64,000 nt of DNA from positions 1,922,001 to 1,986,000 of the forward strand of contig NC_007350.1 in NCBI RefSeq assembly GCF_000010125.1. The letters are read 5' to 3'. Source of the DNA: Staphylococcus saprophyticus subsp. saprophyticus ATCC 15305 = NCTC 7292 (GTDB taxonomy: Bacteria > Bacillota > Bacilli > Staphylococcales > Staphylococcaceae). Position numbers and translations under genes: made by a program. The first letter of the stretch is position 1. Every line of letters starts with the position of its first letter. Shown here piece after piece: positions 31,243 through 39,829 of the stretch. The notes beneath the pieces are model-generated. The model did no database searches and was not told where the DNA came from. It saw only the letters and a program-made list of their open reading frames with translations.

Positions 31243-31513
31243 AATTTATGCCTCCGCTTTCATTTATATAACTCACCATATTATAGCATAATTATCCTAT
31301 TTAATTTCGTTACTTAAAAATTATATTAAGGAATGGTTTAAACTTTATAAAAATATATTTTTTTATAACTTGAATTCTAAATTTATACATATCTTTACAA
31401 AAAATTAAATATAGTATTGCTCAAATAAATTTTTTCCTTTAGTATTATATATAAATCGCTTAACTACAGTACTTATACTTAATAATTTAGTTTTCTGGAT
31501 AAGGAGGGAATAA

Positions 31514-32050
31514 ATGACTCATATTCGTTATTTAACAATTGAAGATCTTCCTATATATCACGCGCTTTTACTACAAGGTATTGATAAGAAACTTGAGGTT
31601 ATGGCATGGAAACTGCAAAATAAAAAATGTCTTGAAGAGGCAAATATTTCTAGAATCCTATCACCGGAGACTACGGACTACAATATTATCGGTGCATTTG
31701 ATGGTGAGGAATTAATTGGTGCTGTCACATTAATTCATACAAATCGATATAGTATAGCGCATAAAGCTACATTGGAAAACATGTGTGTAAAAGGTGAAAA
31801 TCACAACGCACGAGCATCTATATCAAACTTGTTAATGCGTAAAGTCTTCGAAATATGTGATGAAAAACAAATTGAGATTTTAATGACTTCCCTTGTTTCA
31901 AATAATATTAGTGGCAAAGTATTTTTCAGCAATCTCAATTTTGAGACACTGGTTTTGGAACAACACGCTAGAAAATATGAAGACTATTACGTAGATGAAC
32001 ATTGGCTCATTTACTACTTTAACAAGCAAGATATCGAGTTATTCGAATAA
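31514..32050 (+). CDS. Putative GNAT-fold acetyltransferase-like protein
   Basis: A 178-residue protein whose order of elements fits the GNAT fold: an N-terminal IRYLTIEDLPIYHALL, a central strand GAFDGEELIGAVTLI, and a later region where the acetyl-CoA loop is degenerate (NHNARASISNLLMRK). No textbook Q/RXXGXG/A motif is present, so activity is uncertain. AAGGAGGG precedes the ATG. It stands alone between intergenic gaps. Confidence 0.6.
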   Translation: MTHIRYLTIEDLPIYHALLLQGIDKKLEVMAWKLQNKKCLEEANISRILSPETTDYNIIGAFDGEELIGAVTLIHTNRYSIAHKATLENMCVKGENHNARASISNLLMRKVFEICDEKQIEILMTSLVSNNISGKVFFSNLNFETLVLEQHARKYEDYYVDEHWLIYYFNKQDIELFE

Positions 32051-32281
32051 ATCATACCGTTGATACCTATTAATTAAAATACGCCATATATTGGTGAATA
32101 AAGCGTTTGTATTAATGATTGACTGTGTTTCATTTAACATGAATATATCATTCTACCTCTTAATATTTTAAAATAACTTGCAATCCTACGCATAAGCAAA
32201 TATTATTTTTAATTAAGTACAAAACAGTTTTAATTTTTTTAAATTGATATCATTTTAAAATACAAGAGAGGACTGAATACT

Positions 32282-32548
32282 TTGAAATATGCTACAACCT
32301 TATTGTCACTATTCTTGTCGTTAATTACGTTAGCAACACCTTTACTTGCAATTGGAAAAGTTTTAGAAGGTAACCTACCTATTTTAGCAGGTGGCTTATT
32401 TATCTTAGGTGTCTTATTAATTAACATTTACGCTTGTCTACGTGGCGATCGTATTGCGAACATTTTTGCAATATGCGTATCTATTTTTTCATTTATTTTA
32501 TTAAGTTATCCAATATGGACAGCTTATATTTCTGGATTTATAGCTTAA
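32282..32548 (+). CDS. Small hydrophobic membrane protein
   Basis: An 88-residue protein with three probable membrane helices (about 5-25, 32-50, 60-82), with charged residues between helices two and three (CLRGDR). The start is TTG at 32282, with GAGAGG upstream. I do not recognise the family; it resembles other short staphylococcal membrane proteins in this stretch. It ends at a strong terminator, so it is a monocistronic unit. Confidence 0.7.
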   Translation: MKYATTLLSLFLSLITLATPLLAIGKVLEGNLPILAGGLFILGVLLINIYACLRGDRIANIFAICVSIFSFILLSYPIWTAYISGFIA

Positions 32549-32581
32549 TCTCTTACATATCAATTCAATATAATATTTAAA

Positions 32582-32626
32582 CCTCTATAATTCTAAAGTT
32601 ATTTAGTTAATTATAGAGGCTTTTTT
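32582..32626 (+). terminator. Terminator after the small membrane protein gene
   Basis: Perfect stem CCTCTATAATT/AATTATAGAGG is followed by CTTTTTTATTTT. Confidence 0.9.
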
Positions 32627-32680
32627 ATTTTCAAATTATATGCCCTATTAATTAATATAAAGTTTTTTGCATATTTTAAT

Positions 32681-32708
32681 TTTACAAATCTTCTGAAAGC
32701 GCTATAAT
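32681..32708 (+). promoter_or_regulatory. Promoter with overlapping CcpA (cre) site before the citrate-family transporter
   Basis: TTTACA (32681-32686), a 16-base spacer and TATAAT (32703-32708) form a good SigA promoter. TGAAAGCGCTATAA (32694-32707) matches the cre consensus TGWAARCGYTWNCW at all but one position and overlaps the -10, where CcpA binding would block transcription. Confidence 0.7.
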
Positions 32709-32732
32709 ATAAAAAAATAGGGGGGATTACAA

Positions 32733-34028
32733 ATGAATTTAGCTATATTAGGTTTTATCATGATTATTATATTCATGGTATTAATTATGACACGTAAAAT
32801 GTCAGCCTTAACTGCGTTAATTGTTATACCAACAATTTTTGCATTAATTGGTGGTTTTTACGCAGGTCTCGGTAAATTTATGCTAGATGGTATTGAAACC
32901 GTTGCACCAACAGGGATTATGCTTACTTTCGCAATACTCTATTTTGGTGTGATGATCGACGCGGGATTATTCGAACCTGTCATTAATCAAATTATAAAAG
33001 TCGTTAAAGGGGACCCAGTTAAAATCACTTTTGGTACTGTTATTTTAGCATCAATGGTAGCATTAGATGGCGATGGGACAACGACTTTCATTATCACTGT
33101 TACTGCAATGATGCCACTTTATAAAAAAATCGGCATGAGTTTATATACATTATCGACGCTGGCACTACTATCCATAGGTGTTATGAATATGTTACCTTGG
33201 GGTGGCCCGGCGGCACGAGCAATTTCTTCACTGCAAGTCACTACTGAAGAAGTATTTGTACCAATTATTCCTGCTATGATTGCCGGAATTGTTTTCGCTT
33301 TTGGCGTTGCATACATATTAGGTAAACGTGCCAAAAAACATATCACATCTTATACAGATATTGACTTAGATGATATTAAACCTACAGATACAAAAGAAGA
33401 ATCATTACTTAAAAGACCTAAAATGCTTATACCAAATGCCTTGCTTACCATTTCATTGATCGTATGTTTGGTCATTGGTATCATGCCTATCCCAGTTATG
33501 TTTATGCTTTGGTTTGGCGTTGCAATTTTACTCAATTATCCAAATCTCAGTATTCAAAATTCAGTTGTAAAAAAACACGCTGGCGATGTACTATCCGTTA
33601 TTAGTTTAGTATTTGCCTCTGGTATCTTTACTGGTGTAATGAATGGTACTAAGATGGTCAATGAAATGGCTAACGCCTTGGTACACATTATTCCTGATGC
33701 AATGGGCAACCATTTTGCTTTAATCACTGCGATACTTAGTGGCCCATTCACCTACTTTATGGCAAATGATCCATTTTATTATGGTGTATTACCAATACTT
33801 GCTGAATCAGCGCAACAATTTGGTATCTCTAAAGTTGACATGGCAAGAGCTTCGGTATTAGGACAACCGCTTCATGTATTAAGTCCACTATATGCTGCAG
33901 GTTACTTACTTGTCGGTATGTTAGATATTGAATACGGACAAAACCAAAGAATCGTCATAAAATGGGCTATTGGTTCCAGTTTATTTATGATTATTGTAGC
34001 CTGTATCCTCGGTATTATACCTTGGTAA
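32733..34028 (+). CDS. CitMHS family citrate-type transporter
   Basis: A 431-residue polytopic transporter of the CitMHS family, which take up citrate complexed with divalent metal together with protons. The N-terminal helices, the conserved ALDGDGTTTF segment (near residue 110) and NMLPWGGPAAR (near 150) are typical. A hydrophilic loop (about 200-230) separates two halves. AGGGGGGA precedes the ATG. The overlapping promoter and cre site suggest repression by glucose. No two-component regulator is adjacent. Confidence 0.88.
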   Translation: MNLAILGFIMIIIFMVLIMTRKMSALTALIVIPTIFALIGGFYAGLGKFMLDGIETVAPTGIMLTFAILYFGVMIDAGLFEPVINQIIKVVKGDPVKITFGTVILASMVALDGDGTTTFIITVTAMMPLYKKIGMSLYTLSTLALLSIGVMNMLPWGGPAARAISSLQVTTEEVFVPIIPAMIAGIVFAFGVAYILGKRAKKHITSYTDIDLDDIKPTDTKEESLLKRPKMLIPNALLTISLIVCLVIGIMPIPVMFMLWFGVAILLNYPNLSIQNSVVKKHAGDVLSVISLVFASGIFTGVMNGTKMVNEMANALVHIIPDAMGNHFALITAILSGPFTYFMANDPFYYGVLPILAESAQQFGISKVDMARASVLGQPLHVLSPLYAAGYLLVGMLDIEYGQNQRIVIKWAIGSSLFMIIVACILGIIPW

Positions 34029-34097
34029 AGTATACACAGTAGCAAAAAAATAGATTTTAAATACCTACGACTATTATGATAGCGTAGGTTTGGATAT

Positions 34098-34146
34098 AGA
34101 CAAATCTACCACATTAATTTGTGGAAGATTTGTCTATTTTTTATAT
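34098..34146 (+). terminator. Terminator after the CitMHS gene
   Basis: Near-perfect stem AGACAAATCTACCACA/TGTGGAAGATTTGTCT is followed by ATTTTTTATA. Confidence 0.9.
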
Positions 34147-34282
34147 TTATTCATATATGTAGATCGTGCAGGACATATTTTTCATATTGCATTGGCAGTC
34201 ATTTGAACCAATTTCTATGGAAACAGCGCTAGCCGAAATCTACAAACTAAGACAGTGATTGCGGAAAGAGTGCGTAAAAAAC

Positions 34283-34318
34283 TGCCAACAAAGCCAAGAC
34301 TTTGCCGACAGTTTGAAT
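34283..34318 (-). repeat. Orphan terminator-like hairpin with ACTGCCAACAAAG core
   Basis: AAACTGCCAACAAAG...CTTTGCCGACAGTTT folds as an imperfect stem with a T6 run on the minus strand. The same core is in the hairpin at 55709-55753. No minus-strand gene ends nearby. Confidence 0.5.
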
Positions 34319-34568
34319 TACAACTATTAAGATGTCGAAATTTTTCGGGTCATTTTTTTATAATAAGTTCACAAAATTAGTTATATTTAAGCTTATATTT
34401 CTTTAAACCGCAACAGCACTATTCTATAAAATACTTTCAAATTTATATATGCTTTATGAATGATTCAAAAAAATGACATAATAATAATTTATTTTATGAA
34501 TATCGTTTCATTTTCAACATACATGGGTAAAAGTTAATGTCGGATTTACAATATTAAGGAGTGTTTTT

Positions 34569-34805
34569 ATGAATCAACTTAATGAATGTAATTACGTTAA
34601 TCCATCTAAAGTTTCACTTGATTGGGAATGCTTTGTTGTAAGTAAAAGTGATATGGAACTAGATGGTTTACCTAAGGAACTCATTAACTCATGGATGGCT
34701 CAAAATATAATTGAACCTTTCTCGATCAGAAATAACGAAATAAATTTTAAAACTCAAGACATTAGAGACGCTTTGAGAAAACAAAATTGGTATTACGATA
34801 AGTAA
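34569..34805 (+). CDS. Hypothetical 78-residue protein
   Basis: A soluble protein of 78 residues with no membrane segment, ending RKQNWYYDK. AAGGAG with proper spacing precedes the ATG and base composition is coding-like, so the gene is probably real. I do not recognise the family. It is convergent with the YozE-like gene, only 12 bases apart, with no clear terminator between. Confidence 0.6.
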   Translation: MNQLNECNYVNPSKVSLDWECFVVSKSDMELDGLPKELINSWMAQNIIEPFSIRNNEINFKTQDIRDALRKQNWYYDK

Positions 34806-34817
34806 ACTTCTTTTTAA

Positions 34818-35033
34818 TTATCTAAGTTCAATATTATTAAGGTATAAACTCAATGCTCTTTTTGCGGATGCTAATACTTCGTGATCAAAATAATGACTAT
34901 AAAAATACGAGTTTAACTTAATAGAACTTGTTTCATTTCTAGGGAAATTTTTATCTCCCATGATATTATGTGCAAGTTGCCCTAAAGGTGTATCGTCTTC
35001 AATAAAACCAATTACAAAATCATAAAATGTCAT
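34818..35033 (-). CDS. YozE-like (SAM-like fold) protein
   Basis: A 71-residue helical protein resembling the YozE/UPF0346 family: FYDFVIGFIED opens helix one, followed by GQLAHNIMGDKNFP and a C-terminal helix. ATG at 35033 has GAGGT seven bases upstream; the longer frame to 35087 is not supported. YozE proteins are short and of unknown function. This is a divergent member and probably not the main yozE copy. Confidence 0.65.
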   Translation of the reverse strand: MTFYDFVIGFIEDDTPLGQLAHNIMGDKNFPRNETSSIKLNSYFYSHYFDHEVLASAKRALSLYLNNIELR

Positions 35034-35401
35034 AAGCGTTACCTCGACCATCTTTATTTTATTCGTTACACTGTTAATCGTTTTCAAATCTTTATTTAAT
35101 CATAACAAATAATAACTATTTGTCTATTACGATACATTTTAAAATTTAAAAGTTTTTTAATTGTTTACTGTCGCCACAAGATTTAATTAAGAATTGTAAA
35201 TTTTATAAAGTTTTTTTTAATTATATGTTAATCTCTAACAATATATTTTAAAGCTGAGTGAAATATCCGTATCAGCCCACTTTTTATTGTCATATATTAA
35301 TATATTAACAAAACAAACCCTACGCATTCATATGCGTAGGGTTTGTTTGTATCCAAAAACTAAATTTCATTTCGTTTTACTCAGCCTAAATTGTATTGGT
35401 T
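35034..35401. other. AT-rich gene-free region
   Basis: Contains the strong hairpin at 35311-35347. A weaker GCTGA/TCAGC hairpin with T-rich DNA after it lies at about 35253-35290 and might be a second terminator or a small RNA end. No ORF is supported. Confidence 0.5.
35309..35350. terminator. Terminator downstream of the TM2 protein gene
   Basis: A perfect 16-base stem AAACAAACCCTACGCA/TGCGTAGGGTTTGTTT lies about 50 bases after the gene ending at 35402. Confidence 0.9.
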
Positions 35402-35608
35402 TTAGACTAAGACATTACCGTTTTGATCTGCTGGTTTGAATAATGTTAAAATTGCGCCAATAATCGCTAAAATTTGTGGAATCCCTGTCCAACAAAATAC
35501 TAGGAAAAGAATACCCATACCTGTTTTTCTTGCGTAAAACTTGTGAATGCCAAAACTACCCAAGAAAACGGCTAAAACAATGTAAATTACTTTATTTACT
35601 TCATTCAT
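35402..35608 (-). CDS. TM2 domain membrane protein
   Basis: A 68-residue protein that is essentially one TM2 domain: helix one (VIYIVLAVFLGSFGIHKFY), an aromatic/basic linker (YARKTGMG) and helix two (ILFLVFCWTGIPQILAIIG). The DXF-like GIHKFY and the helix-turn-helix layout are family hallmarks. ATG at 35608 with AGGAG eight bases upstream is chosen. TM2 proteins are common in staphylococci, and their role is not defined. Confidence 0.88.
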   Translation of the reverse strand: MNEVNKVIYIVLAVFLGSFGIHKFYARKTGMGILFLVFCWTGIPQILAIIGAILTLFKPADQNGNVLV

Positions 35609-35676
35609 CGTTCTATCTCCTATCTTCATTATATTACTCATATTATACATTAATCAGCTACTTAATTTAAAGTATA

Positions 35677-36174
35677 TTACTTTTCACTATATCGTAACTC
35701 AAAGAATCTTTTTTCTAATCTCAAAATTTCTGTATAATTATCTGGCATGATTTCTGCACTTAATTCTATTAACTTATCTAAGATAAAATCCATTAATCTG
35801 GCATTATCTTTTGAATGTTCAAAATGTATTTTCACTTGTTCAATCATTGTATTTTCTACTAAAAGTACAAGTGCACGTCCATATGCTTTATCTACCTTCC
35901 CTCTTTGAAAAGCAGGTTCTAAATAATTCAGAATTTCATCTACCTTTTCAAACTCACTAAAGCCAGTCTTAATATGTTCGTTTAGCTTATTTGCAATATC
36001 CTTAATTCGTTCATCTTCTTGATTATTATCAGGCATTAATGAATTTCTTACCTCAACTTTTTGTTGTACAATTTCAGATTCAACTTTTTCGAATGATTCT
36101 TGATATTCATCAATATTTTTGGATTGTAGTGATTCGATGCTTTGTTTCAATTGTTTTAAATTATTATCTTCCAT
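35677..36174 (-). CDS. Conserved hypothetical helical protein
   Basis: A 165-residue soluble, strongly charged protein, predicted mostly alpha-helical. The first 70 residues (KQLKQSIESLQSKNIDEYQE and onward) look coiled-coil-like, and a compact helical domain follows. No catalytic motif is visible. ATG at 36174 follows AGGGGG at a rather long spacing of about 12; an upstream GTG at 36207 is possible. Unrecognised; no operon partner. Confidence 0.65.
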   Translation of the reverse strand: MEDNNLKQLKQSIESLQSKNIDEYQESFEKVESEIVQQKVEVRNSLMPDNNQEDERIKDIANKLNEHIKTGFSEFEKVDEILNYLEPAFQRGKVDKAYGRALVLLVENTMIEQVKIHFEHSKDNARLMDFILDKLIELSAEIMPDNYTEILRLEKRFFELRYSEK

Positions 36175-36429
36175 TGAATTCGATATCCCCCTATAAAAGC
36201 GTGTCACAGTTTTAAATTACCTATTTTCCCTTTTTTCAAACTTCACTATAATTTGTATTATCGCTGCTTACACTTAAATATAAAACAGTAATTTCAATAT
36301 TTTCCCTATTGCTGTTTGTTAATTAGTGATAAGATGATAAGGCTATGAGATATAACAAAACTTGTTCAATGATTTAATTTTATTGAACTCACTATAAACA
36401 TTTAAACATATTAAAGGAGGTGTAGTGAT

Positions 36430-36612
36430 TTGAATCTACATTTCATGATTGTTTTTTGGCTATCTCTTGTCTTTTTAATTTGTGGTATCGTTTCACTTAT
36501 CACATACAAATTAAGAGGTTCTGAACAAGCAAAAGAATCATTACTAGGCGTTACAGTAATGTTGCTTATTTTTGGTGTTGTAGGTATCCTATTTGCACTC
36601 ATATTTAGTTAA
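36430..36612 (+). CDS. 60-residue two-helix membrane protein
   Basis: A short protein of two hydrophobic helices (about 5-26 and 40-59) joined by a basic/polar loop (YKLRGSEQAKES). The start is TTG at 36430, with AAAGGAGG nine bases upstream, a very strong site. Followed by a strong terminator, so it is monocistronic. I do not recognise the family. Confidence 0.68.
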   Translation: MNLHFMIVFWLSLVFLICGIVSLITYKLRGSEQAKESLLGVTVMLLIFGVVGILFALIFS

Positions 36613-36649
36613 ATATTGTACCAAAGAATCTCTAATTTAATACGGATGC

Positions 36650-36702
36650 GCCCTTCAAAGTAGACATTTACTAAATGAAAACGACTTTGCAGGGCTTTTT
36701 TA
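36650..36702 (+). terminator. Terminator after the two-helix protein gene
   Basis: Near-perfect 12-base stem GCCCTTCAAAGT/ACTTTGCAGGGC is followed by TTTTTTAT. Confidence 0.88.
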
Positions 36703-36812
36703 TAATCTAGCATAGTTAAATTATTTAAAAATATACTTTCTATAGCATGACTTTTGCTAGTTTAACTTAAGCATCCAGCTATAATTCATACGTTCATCCT
36801 ATATTTTAATCT

Positions 36813-37022
36813 TTAATCAGTTAAAAAAGTGTAAATTAACAAAATCACTATTGCTAAAATAAAAAAGTAAACAAAGCGTTTAACTGCTCGCACCCTCTCA
36901 TGTTGAACCTCATCTTTTGAGTGATTAGTATTTTCATGCAACCTGGTATTAATAAATAAGAATGGCATCGTTGCTAAAAATGCAAAAATGAGGCTAAGTA
37001 TTACAATAATAAGAAAATTCAT
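36813..37022 (-). CDS. 69-residue two-helix membrane protein
   Basis: Two membrane helices (about 2-21 and 48-66) flank a polar, histidine-containing loop (TRLHENTNHSKDEVQHERVR). ATG at 37022 has AGAGGTG upstream and is preferred to 37052. Unknown family; it is divergent from the next gene. Confidence 0.65.
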   Translation of the reverse strand: MNFLIIVILSLIFAFLATMPFLFINTRLHENTNHSKDEVQHERVRAVKRFVYFFILAIVILLIYTFLTD

Positions 37023-37187
37023 AACATCACCTCTAATGATTTTTATTATCACTATGTTATTCCCTTAAAAATTCAATTTAACTGCGCTATTGTAAATCTC
37101 TTGAAATTGTATATTCATTGATACATTTAGTTTATAATATAATCAATACAATTTAACCATTTAGATTCACCTTAGGGAGTGTTATTT

Positions 37188-37436
37188 ATGAAATTAACTT
37201 ATTTACCTGAATGGCAGCTAATCAATCAAAGTAAACAAGCATTTGCTATTCAAGAAGATGAAAATTCAATTTCCTTAGTCAGTCCAATTAACGACTATGC
37301 TATGGGCATTTTAAGCCAAGTATTTTTTACTATTGAAAATGACGAAGTTACTGATACTTCAGTTGAAAACAATAGTCAATCCCTTGTTGCCGAAGTCAAA
37401 AAAGCCAATAAACAAATTGTTATTAAGGATATTTAA
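37188..37436 (+). CDS. Hypothetical 82-residue soluble protein
   Basis: A small acidic protein with alternating hydrophobic residues suggesting beta strands (FAIQEDENSISLVSPIND), without membrane segments or known motifs. ATG at 37188 follows TTAGGGAG; GTG/TTG codons further upstream are less likely. Probably real but unrecognised. Confidence 0.6.
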   Translation: MKLTYLPEWQLINQSKQAFAIQEDENSISLVSPINDYAMGILSQVFFTIENDEVTDTSVENNSQSLVAEVKKANKQIVIKDI

Positions 37437-37551
37437 ACGCCTTTATAATTACTAAAAACGGGTATATATTTAATAATCGTTATAACTTTATAGTTGTGGT
37501 ACCTCATGTCATGAAACAGTGCGTAACTCAGTTTAATAAGATAGGTGTGTG

Positions 37552-37692
37552 ATGGGAATGAAATTATTCAAAAATCTATTACTATTGCTAACTGGTGTAC
37601 TTGTTGTTCGCGCTTTATTATTGAGTGTCGACAATTCAAATGAAGATAAAATTGAAAATAAAGTAAACGTGCAAGCGGAACAAAAATCATAA
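37552..37692 (+). CDS. 46-residue small membrane protein
   Basis: A short ORF starting MGMKLFKNLLLLLTGVL, one hydrophobic helix (about 4-25), then a polar tail ending QAEQKS. AGGTG lies before two possible ATG codons (37552 and 37558). A terminator follows directly, supporting a real transcript. Layout is like the 45-residue protein at 38975: one N-terminal helix and an acidic or polar tail. Confidence 0.55.
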   Translation: MGMKLFKNLLLLLTGVLVVRALLLSVDNSNEDKIENKVNVQAEQKS

Positions 37693-37703
37693 CCTGTAAC
37701 ACT

Positions 37704-37757
37704 AAATAAACCTCATTCTTTCGTTCAATCAACTTTAGAATTGTGAGGTTTATTTTA
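37704..37757 (+). terminator. Terminator after the 46-residue protein gene
   Basis: Stem AAATAAACCTCA/TGAGGTTTATTT with a 28-base loop is followed by T-rich DNA. Confidence 0.65.
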
Positions 37758-37808
37758 ATCTATGTCCATTCATATTTTCAGTCATATATACAGTAAAGTG
37801 AGGTTACT

Positions 37809-38774
37809 ATGCAACATTTCAAAACAAAAATTGAACACTTTCAAATCTATATTTATTTTTCTGCAATAATACTTGGCATACTGATAGGGACCAATTTCCC
37901 AGGTATATCTAGCATTTTAGAAACTTTAGTAGCTATATGTATCGCAATACTTATGTTTAGTATGTTTTCACAGATTCCCTTTTTCGAATTACAAAAGCGT
38001 GTCCTAAACTTAAAATTTGTGACAGCACTTATCATTGCTAATTTTGTCATTCTACCTATTCTCGTTTACTTTTTAATTTCTATTTTCAATATAAGCTCAT
38101 CTGCAATATTAATTGGGCTATTTCTAGTACTATTAACACCATGTATTGATTACGTCATTGTTTTCACTGCTTTAGGTAAAGGCAACGCTCAATATATGCT
38201 TATCTCAACACCCATTTTATTTGTTTTACAAATTTTATTATTACCACTGTATTTAACAATGTTTTTAGATAAATCCATACTTACAATAATTGATATAGAG
38301 CCGTTTATACATTCTTTTTTCACATTTATAATTATTCCATTACTACTCGCATTGACTTTACAATTATTGAGTAAAAAATATTATGTGATGTCACAGACTT
38401 TAAAGGCCACGTCTTGGCTACCTGAACTCTTTATGTCACTGGTATTATTTACCGTGGTAGGTTCACAAATTAATAAAATCGCTAATGACTTATCGGTTGT
38501 TGTCAAAGTAGCGCCTATATATATTATCTTTATGCTAATCGCTCCTTTTATCGGATATTTCACGGGTAAACTTTTCCATTTAAAACCATCCATTTTACGG
38601 ACATTAGCCTTTAGTACAAGCACTAGAAATGCCTTAGTCGTACTTCCCCTAGCATTATCATTACCAGATCAGTGGGTTACAATAACCACAACAGTGATCA
38701 TCACACAGACTTTAATTGAATTGATAGGTGAACTTTTTTATATAAAAATGATACCTTCGCTGATTAAATCGTAA
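37809..38774 (+). CDS. Bile acid:sodium symporter / ACR3-like arsenic family transporter
   Basis: A 321-residue protein with about ten membrane helices in the BASS superfamily fold. Conserved segments LTPCIDYVIVFTALGKGN (near residue 110) and STSTRNALVVLPLALSL (near 275) resemble the crossover-helix motifs of ACR3-type exporters and related permeases. No arsR or arsC lies beside it, so arsenite export is only one option and another organic anion is possible. GAGGT precedes the ATG. Confidence 0.8.
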   Translation: MQHFKTKIEHFQIYIYFSAIILGILIGTNFPGISSILETLVAICIAILMFSMFSQIPFFELQKRVLNLKFVTALIIANFVILPILVYFLISIFNISSSAILIGLFLVLLTPCIDYVIVFTALGKGNAQYMLISTPILFVLQILLLPLYLTMFLDKSILTIIDIEPFIHSFFTFIIIPLLLALTLQLLSKKYYVMSQTLKATSWLPELFMSLVLFTVVGSQINKIANDLSVVVKVAPIYIIFMLIAPFIGYFTGKLFHLKPSILRTLAFSTSTRNALVVLPLALSLPDQWVTITTTVIITQTLIELIGELFYIKMIPSLIKS

Positions 38775-38974
38775 TACATTGATTCCTGCTTATTCACTTA
38801 GCACCAAAATTAAAATAAAGCGTATATTTTTTATTATTATACAATTTAATATGATACAACTAAATTATTTGGTATAATTGATATGAATCGTAAAATGTTA
38901 CTTTATAATATAAAATGACATATAAGCGCTATGTTTTTCATTTTCAAATACTTAAATTAACTTAGGAGATGAGC

Positions 38975-39112
38975 ATGATGAAAAAAATTATTTTAGTATT
39001 ATTGGGGATTGTTAGTCTTAGTTTTTTGATTAAGCCATTATTAAACCTTGTCATTGATGACGAATTAGAAGAAGACGTCGTTGATGAAGATAGAACAACG
39101 AGTCAGTTTTAA
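38975..39112 (+). CDS. 45-residue small membrane protein with acidic tail
   Basis: Begins MMKKIILVLLGIVSLSFL, one hydrophobic helix, followed by a strongly acidic C-terminal tail (DDELEEDVVDED). AGGAG lies six bases before the first ATG (38975). Terminated at 39141-39175. Unrecognised. Confidence 0.6.
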   Translation: MMKKIILVLLGIVSLSFLIKPLLNLVIDDELEEDVVDEDRTTSQF

Positions 39113-39137
39113 TACATTTTCACTTAGTATATACATA

Positions 39138-39176
39138 CCAAAAGACAAGACATCTGTTGATGCCTTGTCTTTTTAA
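39138..39176 (+). terminator. Terminator after the 45-residue protein gene
   Basis: Stem AAGACAAG/CTTGTCTT with an inner CATC/GATG pairing is followed by TTTTTAAT. Confidence 0.8.
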
Positions 39177-39345
39177 TGAGAACTTGTTTATATCGACGCC
39201 ATAACAATATCGAAGTAGTGATCCACGCCACTGTTCTCATTTGATAATTCAATTTATTTCTTTTTATACGCTAATGATTTAAAATAATCATATATTTACT
39301 TTTTACACTTATGTGACCTCGCAAATTTTACCCTGAGGTGATGAT

Positions 39346-39522
39346 ATGAAAACTTTAAGAAAAATAAACGAAAATAACTTCATTATTTATCATATACAGA
39401 CAGATTTAGGACTTATCATTAAAGTAAAAACAGATGCCAGCTTATCCGAATATCAAACAAATAACCTATTACAAAGCGTATCTAAAGAAATGGACGATAA
39501 GCTTAGACAAAATGTTGAATGA
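39346..39522 (+). CDS. 58-residue protein, paralogue of the ORF at 40238
   Basis: A small soluble protein. Its first half reads like two beta strands (FIIYHIQTDLGLIIKVKT) and its second half like an acidic helix (SEYQTNNLLQSVSKEMDD). The 40238 ORF has the same plan: YHVKTDKGLVIRIKG, then an acidic helix. GAGGTGATGAT precedes ATG at 39346 and a terminator follows. Too short for common gene callers. Function unknown. Confidence 0.6.
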   Translation: MKTLRKINENNFIIYHIQTDLGLIIKVKTDASLSEYQTNNLLQSVSKEMDDKLRQNVE

Positions 39523-39540
39523 CTTCGATAATGATATAAA

Positions 39541-39597
39541 GCAGCAATGCTAAAATATACTTTTTAAAGTTATTTTAGTGTTGCTGCTTAGTTTTTT
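39541..39597 (+). terminator. Terminator after the 58-residue ORF
   Basis: Stem GCAGCAATGCTAAAAT/ATTTTAGTGTTGCTGC (one mismatch) is followed by TTAGTTTTTT. Confidence 0.85.
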
Positions 39598-39598
39598 A

Positions 39599-39829
39599 TT
39601 AATTTATTATGACAATAATAAATCCTATAAATAATACAAACGTTGATAATCTTGGTTTACTTTTCCCTAACAATCCACTAAGTAAGACCAGAGACAAACC
39701 TACTATTAATAATTGATTATTAAATGTTGTGATACCTAAAGCATCTCCGACCATCATAACGACACCATAAATAATAATCATACCGATGAATATACTGCAA
39801 ATAAGCGAAAATATATTTAATAATTTCAT
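39599..39829 (-). CDS. 76-residue membrane protein
   Basis: A highly hydrophobic protein with three probable helices (about 3-27, 38-53, 60-76), with few charged residues outside a GKSKPR turn. AAAGGGATG precedes ATG at 39829. The structured element at 39858-39930 lies directly upstream and may control it. I do not recognise the family. Confidence 0.65.
   Translation of the reverse strand: MKLLNIFSLICSIFIGMIIIYGVVMMVGDALGITTFNNQLLIVGLSLVLLSGLLGKSKPRLSTFVLFIGFIIVIIN

Larger units (their letters stand above)
34029..34568. other. Gene-free region with a dispersed hairpin
   Basis: Besides the CitMHS terminator, it contains a stretch (about 34190-34330) of more even base composition than its surroundings. 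This includes a hairpin at 34285-34317 that shares its core with the eno terminator at 55.7 kb. No intact ORF is supported. It may be remnant DNA. Confidence 0.5.

Noticed and set aside
34190-34330. Possible insertion-sequence remnant upstream of the small ORF at 34569
   Set aside because: No terminal inverted repeats, transposase motif or target duplication could be seen.
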